Shown one piece after another: positions 55,371 through 63,010 of a stretch of DNA of 64,000 nt. Below the pieces are notes generated by a model. That model searched no databases. It saw only the letters and a list, made by a program, of their open reading frames with translations, and was not told the origin of the DNA. The DNA is taken from assembly GCF_026967805.1 (NCBI RefSeq), contig NZ_JAPVBG010000001.1:1550047-1614046 (forward strand). The letters are read 5' to 3'. The stretch is from Blastococcus sp. VKM Ac-2987 (GTDB lineage Bacteria > Actinomycetota > Actinomycetes > Mycobacteriales > Geodermatophilaceae). How positions within the stretch are numbered: position 1 is the first letter of the stretch; each line of letters begins with the position of its first letter. A program made the translations under genes and the position numbers.

Positions 55371-56307
55371 CTGCGGTCACCCCCAGAGCCGTCACGACAG
55401 CCTCACGGGCAACCGCGTAGGACTCCTGGGCCGCAGCACGGCGGTCCCTGGCGGCCGGAACGACAGGGCGGGGGCCGGCGTCGGTCACCAGTTCCTTCTT
55501 CACGAGCTCGACCTGCGACGACTCTGGGGCCCGGTCGACGACGGCTCCCGGGGAGCAGGCGCGCAGCATCACGCCCAACGGGACGGCCCCACGAACCAGC
55601 AGGAACCGGCGCATCTGCTGCCGGCGACGCACGGCGGCCACTGCGTCGACGGTGTAACGACGCCACAACCGACGCGGCTCACGGACCACGCGGACCAACC
55701 AGTTGATCTTCAGTCGGTAAGCGAACCGGGGGTAGTAGCGCATGTTCGACACCTGGTCGAGCCAGCCACCGCAGGTGAGCAGAACCCGGTCACGGAGCCC
55801 GTGCGCGCGCAGCGCCAGGAGGTACGCGTCCTGCAAGGGGGCGCCCAGCCCCACGACGACGACGTCGGCATCAGCCTCACGGATGGCGGCGGCCATGGCC
55901 TCCGGTGGACTGAGCTCCTCGTAGCCATCTCGGCTCAGCACCACCTCGACGTTCGGTGACGCGGCCCGTATGGCTTGTTCCGCGGCCGCCAGGCTTGCTC
56001 GAGTCGATCCGATCAACGCGACACGACAGTTCGCACCCGCCCGCTCGAAGAGCAAGGGGAGCACGAGGTCGGCGCTGGTGCGAGGCGCAGAGGGCGCAAC
56101 CAGGGAGCGCAACAATATGCCGTCGAGGCACACGTGCGTGAACTGCTCCACGTCGACCTCGAGGTCGATAGAACGACCGATCGACCAGTGGTTGTACCAG
56201 GTGACAGCTGCACCGTCACGCGAGTGGATACGATTCGCAAGATTCTGCGCGAGTTTCGTCGACCAATCCATTTCACCACTTCGCCGCTCAGTACGCGAGC
56301 TCGTCAC
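55363..56307 (-). CDS. WecG/TagA/CpsF-family glycosyltransferase
   Basis: GT26 enzyme that adds a sugar, often N-acetylmannosamine(uronate), to a polyprenyl-linked monosaccharide, 314 residues. Family marks are LDGILLRSL near the start, the Rossmann-like VALIGSTRASLAAAEQAI, VVGLGAPLQDAYLL and the C-terminal membrane-docking run with WLVRVVREPRRLWRRY. GTG 56307 follows GGAGGACGT at good spacing, better than ATG 56271. It is the first gene of the locus B operon, which has no priming transferase of its own. Confidence 0.9.
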   Translation of the reverse strand: MTSSRTERRSGEMDWSTKLAQNLANRIHSRDGAAVTWYNHWSIGRSIDLEVDVEQFTHVCLDGILLRSLVAPSAPRTSADLVLPLLFERAGANCRVALIGSTRASLAAAEQAIRAASPNVEVVLSRDGYEELSPPEAMAAAIREADADVVVVGLGAPLQDAYLLALRAHGLRDRVLLTCGGWLDQVSNMRYYPRFAYRLKINWLVRVVREPRRLWRRYTVDAVAAVRRRQQMRRFLLVRGAVPLGVMLRACSPGAVVDRAPESSQVELVKKELVTDAGPRPVVPAARDRRAAAQESYAVAREAVVTALGVTAVD

Positions 56308-56785
56308 ACGTCCTCCATTGCGCTGGGCCGGCTGACGGAAAGAATGCTCACAACGGCCTTCGGAACTGTAGGTGCCGCAACCCAGGAGAATGTGCTGTTC
56401 CGCCGGGAGGACCCCCGAAAGGATGGTTTGGCCCGATCGCCTATGAGTTGGGTCACTTTCCGCGCCCAATGCTGGTCCGCTACCGTCCGGGCCCCGCCCA
56501 CGCGTCCTACGAGTCGTGCACCTTGTGCCGGCACAGCGGTGTACACGGCGGTCGTGAAGATTGCAGCGGTCGTGCCGGCTGACCGGCGCTCCGGCGCTCC
56601 GGCGCTCCGGCGCTCCGGCGCTCCGGCGCTCCGGCCCACTGCTGCGCACGAGTCCGATGCGCGCCACCGGAAACGCCATGTGCCCTTCCTCGCTGGGCAC
56701 TCCGACGCGGGCCGACCAGGCAGACTGAACTCGGGGCCACGTTGTGGATCCCCGTCGATCCCGCCGTCCCGTCTGGAGGAGCGCC
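56308..56785. other. Promoter-bearing intergenic region of locus B
   Basis: A 478-bp gap between the divergent WecG-like operon and the amidase gene. Its left 200 bp is AT-richer than the surroundings and probably carries the operon promoter. It includes an octanucleotide tandem repeat. Open frames crossing it in either direction have poor codon bias and are not called. Confidence 0.55.
56583..56634. repeat. Six and a half copies of the octamer CCGGCGCT
   Basis: CCGGCGCT is repeated exactly six times (48 bp) followed by CCGG. It is non-coding, about 275 bp upstream of the WecG-like start. The unit length is not a multiple of three, so copy-number change would alter promoter spacing rather than a protein. 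Confidence 0.9.
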
Positions 56786-56821
56786 ATGCCGCCCGCGCCC
56801 TCCCGTGGGCCAGCGCTCTGA
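56786..56821 (+). CDS. Possible 11-codon leader ORF coupled to the amidase gene
   Basis: ATG 56786 has a strong GGAGGAGCGCC ribosome site and encodes MPPAPSRGPAL. Its TGA overlaps the amidase ATG as TGATG. The amidase ATG has no ribosome site of its own, so it probably depends on translation of this leader by re-initiation. It could also be coincidence, as the sequence is only 36 bp. Confidence 0.45.
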   Translation: MPPAPSRGPAL

Positions 56822-57678
56822 TGCCTCGGCGGCATGAACTATCCGCGGACCGTCGGCGTCCGCTGCTGCTCTTCGCGCTCGGGCTCGTCCTCGTGCTGGT
56901 CTGCGCCGCCCTGGTCATCCGTGCGGTGGGGGGCGGGGACGGCGGCCCGGCATCGGGGCGGGCGATCGGCGCGTCGGCCCCGGGCACGGAGACCGATCAG
57001 GCCCCCTCCCCGCCTCCCCTCCCCCTGGCCGGCCGCACCGTCGTCCTCGATCCCGGGCACAACCGGGACAACGCCCAGCACCTAGCGGAGATCGGCCGCC
57101 CTGTCGACGCCGGCGGCTTCGAGAAGGCCTGCAACACCACGGGCACGGCCACCGCGGACGGCCTGCCGGAGGCCACCATCAACTGGAAGCTGGCCCTGGC
57201 ACTCCAGGACCGGCTGGAGGCTCTCGGCGCCACCGTGCCGCTCACCCGGGACGCGGACGCCGGCTGGGGTCCCTGCATCGACGAGCGCGGGCGGGCGGGC
57301 AACGGCGTGGGCGCCGACCTGCTCCTCTCCCTGCACGCCGACGGCGCCGCCGCCGGCGCGCACGGCTTCCACGTGATCCAGCCCGGGCTGCTCCCGGGGT
57401 GGACCGACGACATCCAGGCCGACAGCGCCCGCGCCGCGCTCGCGGTGCGGGACGAACTGGTCGCCGCCGGGCTCTCCCCCGCCACCTACCTCGGGCGCGA
57501 CGGCATCGACGAGCGCACCGACCTCGGCACGCTCAACCACTCCGACGTGCCGGCGGTGATGCTCGAGGCCGGCAACCTCGGCAACCCCGCAGACGCCGCA
57601 CTGCTCACCGCCCCGGCAGGCCGCGGGATCGTGGCCGACGCCCTCGCCGAGGCCGTCGTCGCGTTCGTGACGGAATGA
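56821..57678 (+). CDS. N-acetylmuramoyl-L-alanine amidase (Amidase_3)
   Basis: Zinc-dependent wall hydrolase, 285 residues. One N-terminal helix (about 14-34) acts as anchor or signal, followed by a Gly/Ser/Pro linker. The catalytic domain has zinc ligands His80 in VVLDPGHN, Glu117 in GLPEATINWKLA and His172 in LLSLHADG. The general base is Glu249 in AVMLEAGNLGN. No binding repeats are attached. It cleaves the bond between MurNAc and the stem peptide. The start at 56821 lies on the TGATG overlap with a short leader ORF. Confidence 0.93.
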   Translation: MPRRHELSADRRRPLLLFALGLVLVLVCAALVIRAVGGGDGGPASGRAIGASAPGTETDQAPSPPPLPLAGRTVVLDPGHNRDNAQHLAEIGRPVDAGGFEKACNTTGTATADGLPEATINWKLALALQDRLEALGATVPLTRDADAGWGPCIDERGRAGNGVGADLLLSLHADGAAAGAHGFHVIQPGLLPGWTDDIQADSARAALAVRDELVAAGLSPATYLGRDGIDERTDLGTLNHSDVPAVMLEAGNLGNPADAALLTAPAGRGIVADALAEAVVAFVTE

Positions 57679-57714
57679 CCCCCGGCCCTCAGTGACCCGT
57701 CTGAACCATCGCGA

Positions 57715-59847
57715 TCACGACCTGACCCGGGCCGGAATCCTCTCCCGCACGGCGTCCGCCACCAGGTCCGCGGCCACTGCCGTCAGGTGGGTCTCGTCGG
57801 TGCGCAGCAGCACCGAGCCGACGAACGCGGGGCAGCGGTCGTCCGCGCAGAACAGGTCCCGGGTGTCCACATAGGTGACGTCCGCACCGGCCCCCTGCAG
57901 CTCCTCGACCGCGGCCCGCTCGGCCTCGGACTTGTCCACGTAGCCGCGGGTCATCGGCCGGACGCAGTCCTCCGGGCTGCCCAGCCGGCCGCCGCACGCA
58001 CGGGGGTCGGCGCCCAGCGGCGGGTTGCTCAGCACCACCACCGAGCCGACGAACGGCTCCACCGCCTCGAGGGTCGACTCGAGGCCGCGCTGCCACTCGT
58101 CGAGCACGGCCTCGCCCTCGCTCCCGCTGACGAGGTCGCCCAGATACCCCTGCCCCGCCGACACGACCAGCACCTCGGGCGAAGTCTCCTGGATGAACTG
58201 CAGGGTGCGCTCGCGGGCGGCCGCGCACTCTTCGGGGAAGCCAGGCGCCTCGATCTCCGGCGCCACGGCGACGTCGATGAACGGGCAGTTGGCGTAGCCG
58301 AGCGCGAGCACCTGCCAGTCGTCGCCCTCGAACGTCGCGTTGACCGTGGGTGCCCAGCTCATAGCCACCGAGTCGCCGACCAGTAGCGCCGTCTTGGTGG
58401 CGCCTTCCGGCCCCTCCTGGCAGACCAGCGGCTCGTCCGAGGCGCCCACGATGTTCCGGCACCCCGGCGCAGCCATGCCCATCGCCACCGCCTGCTGCTC
58501 GGGCCCCAGCTCGTCGAAGGAGGGCGTGAGGTCGGCCGGCCAGGAGTCGGCGGCCAGCGCGTCCTCCACCTGCTCCGCGAGCTCGTCCGCAGCCAACCGC
58601 TCCTGGGTGGCGGAGATCGCCGGGTCCGCACCGGAGGTCTCAACCCCCCGCAGCCACGCCGGCCCCCAGAACTGGGCGATGCCCACCACGAGCAGCACCC
58701 CGGCCAGGGTGACGGGGAGCAGGATGCCCCCGCGGCGGCGCCGCTCCCACGGTGAGGTGGGCACGGAGCGGATGGCCAGGACCGGCTGCTCGATCCACCG
58801 GTACGTGGCGGCGGACAGGAGCACCGTGAGCACCGCGAGGGCCAGCTGCACGGGCAACGAGCTCCCGAGGGCGACCACCCCGAACACCACCACCGGGAAG
58901 TGCCACAGGTAGATCGAGTACGACCACTGGCCGAGCCGCTGCGCCACCGGATTGGTGAGCAGGGCGGTGGCCGTCGACGGGGGCGGGTCGGCCAGCAGCA
59001 CCAGGGCCGCTCCGATCACCGGCGCCAGCACCCACGGGAAGGGGAACGGCGACGACGGCGAGATGACGACGGCGGAGACGAGGATGACCACCAGCCCGCC
59101 GAGGCTCAGCCCAGCGCGGAACCGGTCGGCGATGGCCACCCGACCGGCGACGACGGCGACGAGCGCTCCGGCCAGCAGCTCCGACGCTCGCGCGAGTGTG
59201 TCGAAGTAGGCCGCCGTGGGAGCGGTGCTCGTCCGGTACGCCGCCCACGCCAGCGAGACGGCGATCCCCACGCTGATGAACCACACCAGCCGCCGCGGAC
59301 GGCGGCCGAGGTCGAACAGCTGGAAGCCGAAGAGCAGGAGGAGCGGCCAGAGCGCGTAGAACTGCTCCTCGATCGACAGCGACCAGTAGTGCTGCACCGG
59401 CGACACCGGCCCCTGCGCCTGCAGGTAGTCGGTCCCGACGGCCACCAGGTGCCAGTTCTCGACGAACAACGCCGCGGCCAGCGCATCGAGCGCGGTCTGG
59501 TTCGCCCGTGGCAGGAAGAAGAGGACATACCCGACGGCCACGGTCGCGACCAGCACCACCATGGCTGCGGGCAGGATCCGCTTGGCGCGCCGGACGTAGA
59601 AGTCGCGGAAGGAGACGGTCCCCGTCGAGCCGAGCTCGCGGAGGAGCAGCAGGGTGATCAGGTATCCGGAGATGACGAAGAAGACGTCGACCCCGATGAA
59701 GCCGCCGTGGGGCCAGCCGAACACGTGATCGCCGACGACCAGAGCCACCGCCACGGCGCGCAGTCCCTGGATGTCGCCGCGGAAGCGCAGCGGGCGACCG
59801 GGAGGCCGCGGCGTGGTCCGGCTCGCCGCCTGATCTGCCGAGGTCAT
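57715..59847 (-). CDS. OafA-type acyltransferase with C-terminal SGNH domain
   Basis: A 710-residue protein combining an acyltransferase_3 membrane half with an extracellular SGNH-hydrolase-like half (about 440-710). The first half has FRGDIQGLRAVAVALVVGDH, GGFIGVDVFFVISGYLIT and FYVRRAKRILPA. The second carries LLVGDSVAMSW (block I Ser) and DETHLTAVAADLVA (Asp-His pair), with several Cys likely in disulphides. Such enzymes pass acetyl groups across the membrane and transfer them to polysaccharide or peptidoglycan. It follows the glycan-binding protein gene by 133 bp on the same strand. Confidence 0.93.
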   Translation of the reverse strand: MTSADQAASRTTPRPPGRPLRFRGDIQGLRAVAVALVVGDHVFGWPHGGFIGVDVFFVISGYLITLLLLRELGSTGTVSFRDFYVRRAKRILPAAMVVLVATVAVGYVLFFLPRANQTALDALAAALFVENWHLVAVGTDYLQAQGPVSPVQHYWSLSIEEQFYALWPLLLLFGFQLFDLGRRPRRLVWFISVGIAVSLAWAAYRTSTAPTAAYFDTLARASELLAGALVAVVAGRVAIADRFRAGLSLGGLVVILVSAVVISPSSPFPFPWVLAPVIGAALVLLADPPPSTATALLTNPVAQRLGQWSYSIYLWHFPVVVFGVVALGSSLPVQLALAVLTVLLSAATYRWIEQPVLAIRSVPTSPWERRRRGGILLPVTLAGVLLVVGIAQFWGPAWLRGVETSGADPAISATQERLAADELAEQVEDALAADSWPADLTPSFDELGPEQQAVAMGMAAPGCRNIVGASDEPLVCQEGPEGATKTALLVGDSVAMSWAPTVNATFEGDDWQVLALGYANCPFIDVAVAPEIEAPGFPEECAAARERTLQFIQETSPEVLVVSAGQGYLGDLVSGSEGEAVLDEWQRGLESTLEAVEPFVGSVVVLSNPPLGADPRACGGRLGSPEDCVRPMTRGYVDKSEAERAAVEELQGAGADVTYVDTRDLFCADDRCPAFVGSVLLRTDETHLTAVAADLVADAVRERIPARVRS

Positions 59848-59980
59848 GGCACGACGGTACTGGGACCGATGAGTACCTCTGGTCCACGCGACACCATCGG
59901 GCTACGCAGGGCGGTCAGGCCTCCGGCCTTCAGGGTCGCGAAGGGCGCCGTCCGCCCGTTCCTGGCGGGCCGGCCGCCGG

Positions 59981-60991
59981 TCAGTACCCGGCGAACCGGA
60001 CGTCGCTGATCGCGGTGAAGTTCCGGATCGCCGCGTCGTTGCCGGTGCCGCCGATCTCCAGCACCACCTGCCGGGTGGTCACACCGCCGGGGAGCTCGAG
60101 CCCCGCAGCCGTCGCGGTGGGCGAGCCGATCGGCTGGCGCACCAACTGCCCGTCGTCGAACCGCCACACGGCCTCGGTGACCGTGCGGTTCTCCAGGAAG
60201 CGGTCCGTCCCGTCGGCCGGGTCCACCTTCGCGTAGCCGGGCACGAGCGCGACCGACGTCAGGGTCACGGGGGCGCCGAAGTCGTAGACCAGCTGCTGGC
60301 CCACGGCCGAGCCCGCGCACCGCCACGCCGTCGCCCCGACGCCGTCGAGGGTCAGCGCGGGTTCGTAGGTGACCGTGTTGCCGCTCGCGTCGACGCTCGG
60401 CGGCGCCTGGCACGTGGCCCGCACCGACACCGGCTGCAGCGGCGCGGAGGCCTCCGTGCCGGCCGCGGTGTCGGTGCCGCCCTCGGTGGCGGCACCCCCG
60501 TCCTGCGCCACGGGGTCACCGGCGCCCGAGCCGTCGGACGAGGTCGGGAACAGACCGGCGACGAAGAAGCCGCCAGCGACCACCACGACGAGCGCCACGG
60601 CGGTGGCGACGAGGAGCCCGACCGGCCACTCGCGCCGCCGGGGCCCCACCAGCGGCGCGCCCGGCGGCGGGCCGGCCCCCGGCTGCGGCCCCTGCGCGGG
60701 CAGCTCGCGGGTCGGCCGCGGGAGCGGGGGTCGCGGGAGCTGCTGCCGGGTCGGCGGTGGGGGCGGGGGCGGCGGAACCGCGGGGGCCGGTGCGTCCTCC
60801 GCCAGCCACGCCTGCGGGCCGACGCTGTACACCGGCGTGACCGGCGGCGCCGGGGCCGGCCAGGGCGGCGGGGCACCGAGCGGCGGCGGGGGCGCAGCGG
60901 GAGGGCTCGGGTCCGGTGCACCCGGCGGCTGCTCGCCGCCGAGGTCCCGGGGGTCGTCGTCGGCCGGGTTCCGCGGTCCGGTCCCGCCCAT
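59981..60991 (-). CDS. Membrane-anchored discoidin/NADase-type glycan-binding-like protein
   Basis: A 336-residue protein. The Pro-rich cytoplasmic part (about 1-120) is followed by one transmembrane helix (VGLLVATAVALVVVVAGGFFV, about 124-145), a Gly/Ala/Thr linker and a beta-sandwich domain (about 195-336). The domain has YEPALTLDGVGATAWRC, QLVYDFGAPVTLTSVALVPGYAK and RQVVLEIGGTGNDAAIRNFTAISDVRF. This pattern fits the F5/8-type or NADase-type glycan-binding domain used by actinobacteria to touch wall sugars. It may sense or tether polymer at the cell surface. Confidence 0.8.
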   Translation of the reverse strand: MGGTGPRNPADDDPRDLGGEQPPGAPDPSPPAAPPPPLGAPPPWPAPAPPVTPVYSVGPQAWLAEDAPAPAVPPPPPPPPTRQQLPRPPLPRPTRELPAQGPQPGAGPPPGAPLVGPRRREWPVGLLVATAVALVVVVAGGFFVAGLFPTSSDGSGAGDPVAQDGGAATEGGTDTAAGTEASAPLQPVSVRATCQAPPSVDASGNTVTYEPALTLDGVGATAWRCAGSAVGQQLVYDFGAPVTLTSVALVPGYAKVDPADGTDRFLENRTVTEAVWRFDDGQLVRQPIGSPTATAAGLELPGGVTTRQVVLEIGGTGNDAAIRNFTAISDVRFAGY

Positions 60992-61229
60992 GCGTCGTCA
61001 CCCCCCTCCGGTGGCCGGCGGCGCAGCGATCCGCGCGCCGGCGCGGCCCGGCCACGATAAGCGTTCGGACCCGCCGAGCCGGCCGACCCGCGCCGAGGCG
61101 TCCCGGCCGGCGAGCGGCCACCCGCGCCGCGACCTGCGCGGACGACGCGACTCTAGGATCGCCGTCAGCCCTTCCCGGCGCGCCCGGCCCGGGCGCGTCC
61201 GGGTGACCACGACTGCCGAAAGGGGACCG

Positions 61230-62183
61230 GTGCCCTCTCGCGTCCGCCGGACGACGACGCTGGCCCTCGCCGGCGTCGTGTCGGTGGTCGTCGCGACAGG
61301 CGCCGTCATCGCCGTGCGTTCGACCGACACCCCCGTGGAGCCCCTCCCCCGCGCCGTCGTCGCCGCGTACTGGCGGGCCGACAGCTCACCGCCGCTGCCC
61401 ACGGCCAGCGACCGGTTGAACGTCTTCTTCCTCGCCTTCGCCACCAGCGCGCAGCCCAGCACCGGGCGGCTGGAGTTCGACCCGGACCAGGGCAGCGGCG
61501 TCACCGTCGAGCAGCTGCGCGCCGACATCGCGGCCGTCCAGGCCCGCGGCGCCGCCGTCCTGCTCTCCATCGGCGGGGCGGTCGACGGCGGGATCCGGAT
61601 GCGCACCGACGAGCAGGTGGACGAGGTGGTCGCCGATGTCGAGGAGATCTGCGACGCCTACGGCTGCGACGGCATCGACTGGGACCTGGAGCAGGGTGGG
61701 TCGGGCACCGACCTGCGGTCCCTCGTCAGCGCCAGCGCCCGGCTCAAGGCCGGCCGCGGGGCCGACTTCGCCGTCACCGTCTCCGCCGAGCCCGGCCTGC
61801 GCCTGTACGAGGACTTCGCCCTGGCCGAGGGCGAGGCCACGGTGGACGGCCGCACCTGGCGCGGCCGGGTCTGCGACCTCTACGGGCCGCAGTTCTACGA
61901 CTTCGCGCAGACCGCGGCGGAGCGCCGTGCGGACATCGTGGCCACGGCGCAGCGGATGGTCGACCGCGGCCTCCCGCCGTCCCGGTTCGCCATCGGGACC
62001 ACCTACGCCGGGTCCGCCCTCGGCGATCCGGGGCAGATGCCCGTCGAGGAGTACCTCGCCGCCTACCGCGCGCTCGCCGAGGCGGGCACCCGCGTGCGGG
62101 GCGCCTACGTGTGGGACATGACGATCGAGAGCGCTGCGGGCTACCCGTTCGCCGAGGCGTTCGGCGCCGAGCTCGGCACCTGA
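61230..62183 (+). CDS. GH18 family (chitinase-like) exported protein
   Basis: A 317-residue protein with an N-terminal signal/anchor helix (about 9-29) and a TIM-barrel GH18 domain. The catalytic motif is DGIDWDLE, with Asp147, Asp150, Asp152 and acid Glu154 all in place. The upstream SIGG strand (LLSIGGAV) is also present, as is the product-side FYDF. It should hydrolyse beta-1,4 bonds in GlcNAc-containing polymer, but the natural substrate may be a wall or biofilm glycan rather than chitin. GTG 61230 follows AAAGGGG. The 3' end overlaps the convergent deacetylase gene by 43 bp. Confidence 0.9.
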   Translation: MPSRVRRTTTLALAGVVSVVVATGAVIAVRSTDTPVEPLPRAVVAAYWRADSSPPLPTASDRLNVFFLAFATSAQPSTGRLEFDPDQGSGVTVEQLRADIAAVQARGAAVLLSIGGAVDGGIRMRTDEQVDEVVADVEEICDAYGCDGIDWDLEQGGSGTDLRSLVSASARLKAGRGADFAVTVSAEPGLRLYEDFALAEGEATVDGRTWRGRVCDLYGPQFYDFAQTAAERRADIVATAQRMVDRGLPPSRFAIGTTYAGSALGDPGQMPVEEYLAAYRALAEAGTRVRGAYVWDMTIESAAGYPFAEAFGAELGT

Positions 62184-63010
62184 GCCGGCGCGGGGAAGTC
62201 GAGCACCCGCCCGGTCGCGTCGGGCCGCACCTCGGTGGTGGTGCAGAGCCGGCGCTCGTTCATGGCGTCGACGATCCGCTGCAGGGCCTCGATCGAGTTG
62301 AGCGTCGCCTGCCCCAGCCCGTCGTGCATGGTGATGATCGAGCCGTCGCGCATCGGTCCGACGACGTTGGCCGCGATCTCCTCGGCGGAGATGCCCTCGG
62401 TGTCGTGCGAGTCGACGAGGTTGTCGCGGGCGTCGCGGCCGAAGGACATGACCAGCTGCAGCCCCAGCGTCTGCGCGACGTCGTCCACCTGCCGGTTCAC
62501 CGCCCCGTACGGCGGCCGGTACAACTCCGGCACCGGGGCGCCGTTGGCCACGAGCAGCTCGTTGGTCCGCCGCAGCTCCTCGCGGATCTGCGCCGCCCCC
62601 CAGGGCACCACCTGGTCACCCGAAGGCAGCTCCCCGGTGGTGAGGTCCACGTGCGACTGGGTGTGGTTGCCCAGGACATGGCCCTCGGCGACGGCGCGCC
62701 GGACGAGCTCCCCGCGGCCCTCGATGTTGTGCCCGCTCCAGAAGAAGACGGCGCTGAGGCCGAAGGCGTCGAGCCGGTCGAGCAGCTCCGCGCTGTGCTG
62801 CCGGGGCCCGTCGTCGAAGCTGAGGACGACGTACCCGCCGGAGCAGTCGCTGTCGAGCGGACGGAGGTCCGGCGCACCGGCCGACGCCGGGCCCGTCGAC
62901 GCCGCCGAGGTCGTCGCCACGTCGGACGCCACCCGGTAGCCGGCGACACCCAGCCCGAGCACGACCGCCAGCGCGACCAGCAGCGGTCGTCGCCACGACC
63001 GGCGCGTCAC
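62141..63010 (-). CDS. Polysaccharide deacetylase (NodB-type, CE4)
   Basis: A 289-residue exported enzyme: an N-terminal signal-anchor (about 9-28), a linker, then the NodB domain. All motifs are seen: VVLSFDDGP with Asp66 and Asp67, HTQSH with zinc ligands His116 and His120, RPPYG, and the late ITMHDG. It removes acetyl groups from GlcNAc-containing glycans. GTG 63010 overlaps the stop of the upstream membrane protein gene by four bases, suggesting an operon. With the GH18 enzyme it forms a glycan-processing pair. Confidence 0.93.
   Translation of the reverse strand: MTRRSWRRPLLVALAVVLGLGVAGYRVASDVATTSAASTGPASAGAPDLRPLDSDCSGGYVVLSFDDGPRQHSAELLDRLDAFGLSAVFFWSGHNIEGRGELVRRAVAEGHVLGNHTQSHVDLTTGELPSGDQVVPWGAAQIREELRRTNELLVANGAPVPELYRPPYGAVNRQVDDVAQTLGLQLVMSFGRDARDNLVDSHDTEGISAEEIAANVVGPMRDGSIITMHDGLGQATLNSIEALQRIVDAMNERRLCTTTEVRPDATGRVLDFPAPAQVPSSAPNASANG

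Noticed and set aside
55363-56835. Long version (490 codons) of the WecG-like protein starting near 56835
   Set aside because: The extra 176 codons run through the octamer repeat with Arg/Gly/Ala-rich nonsense. The GGAGG-preceded GTG at 56307 fits the family.
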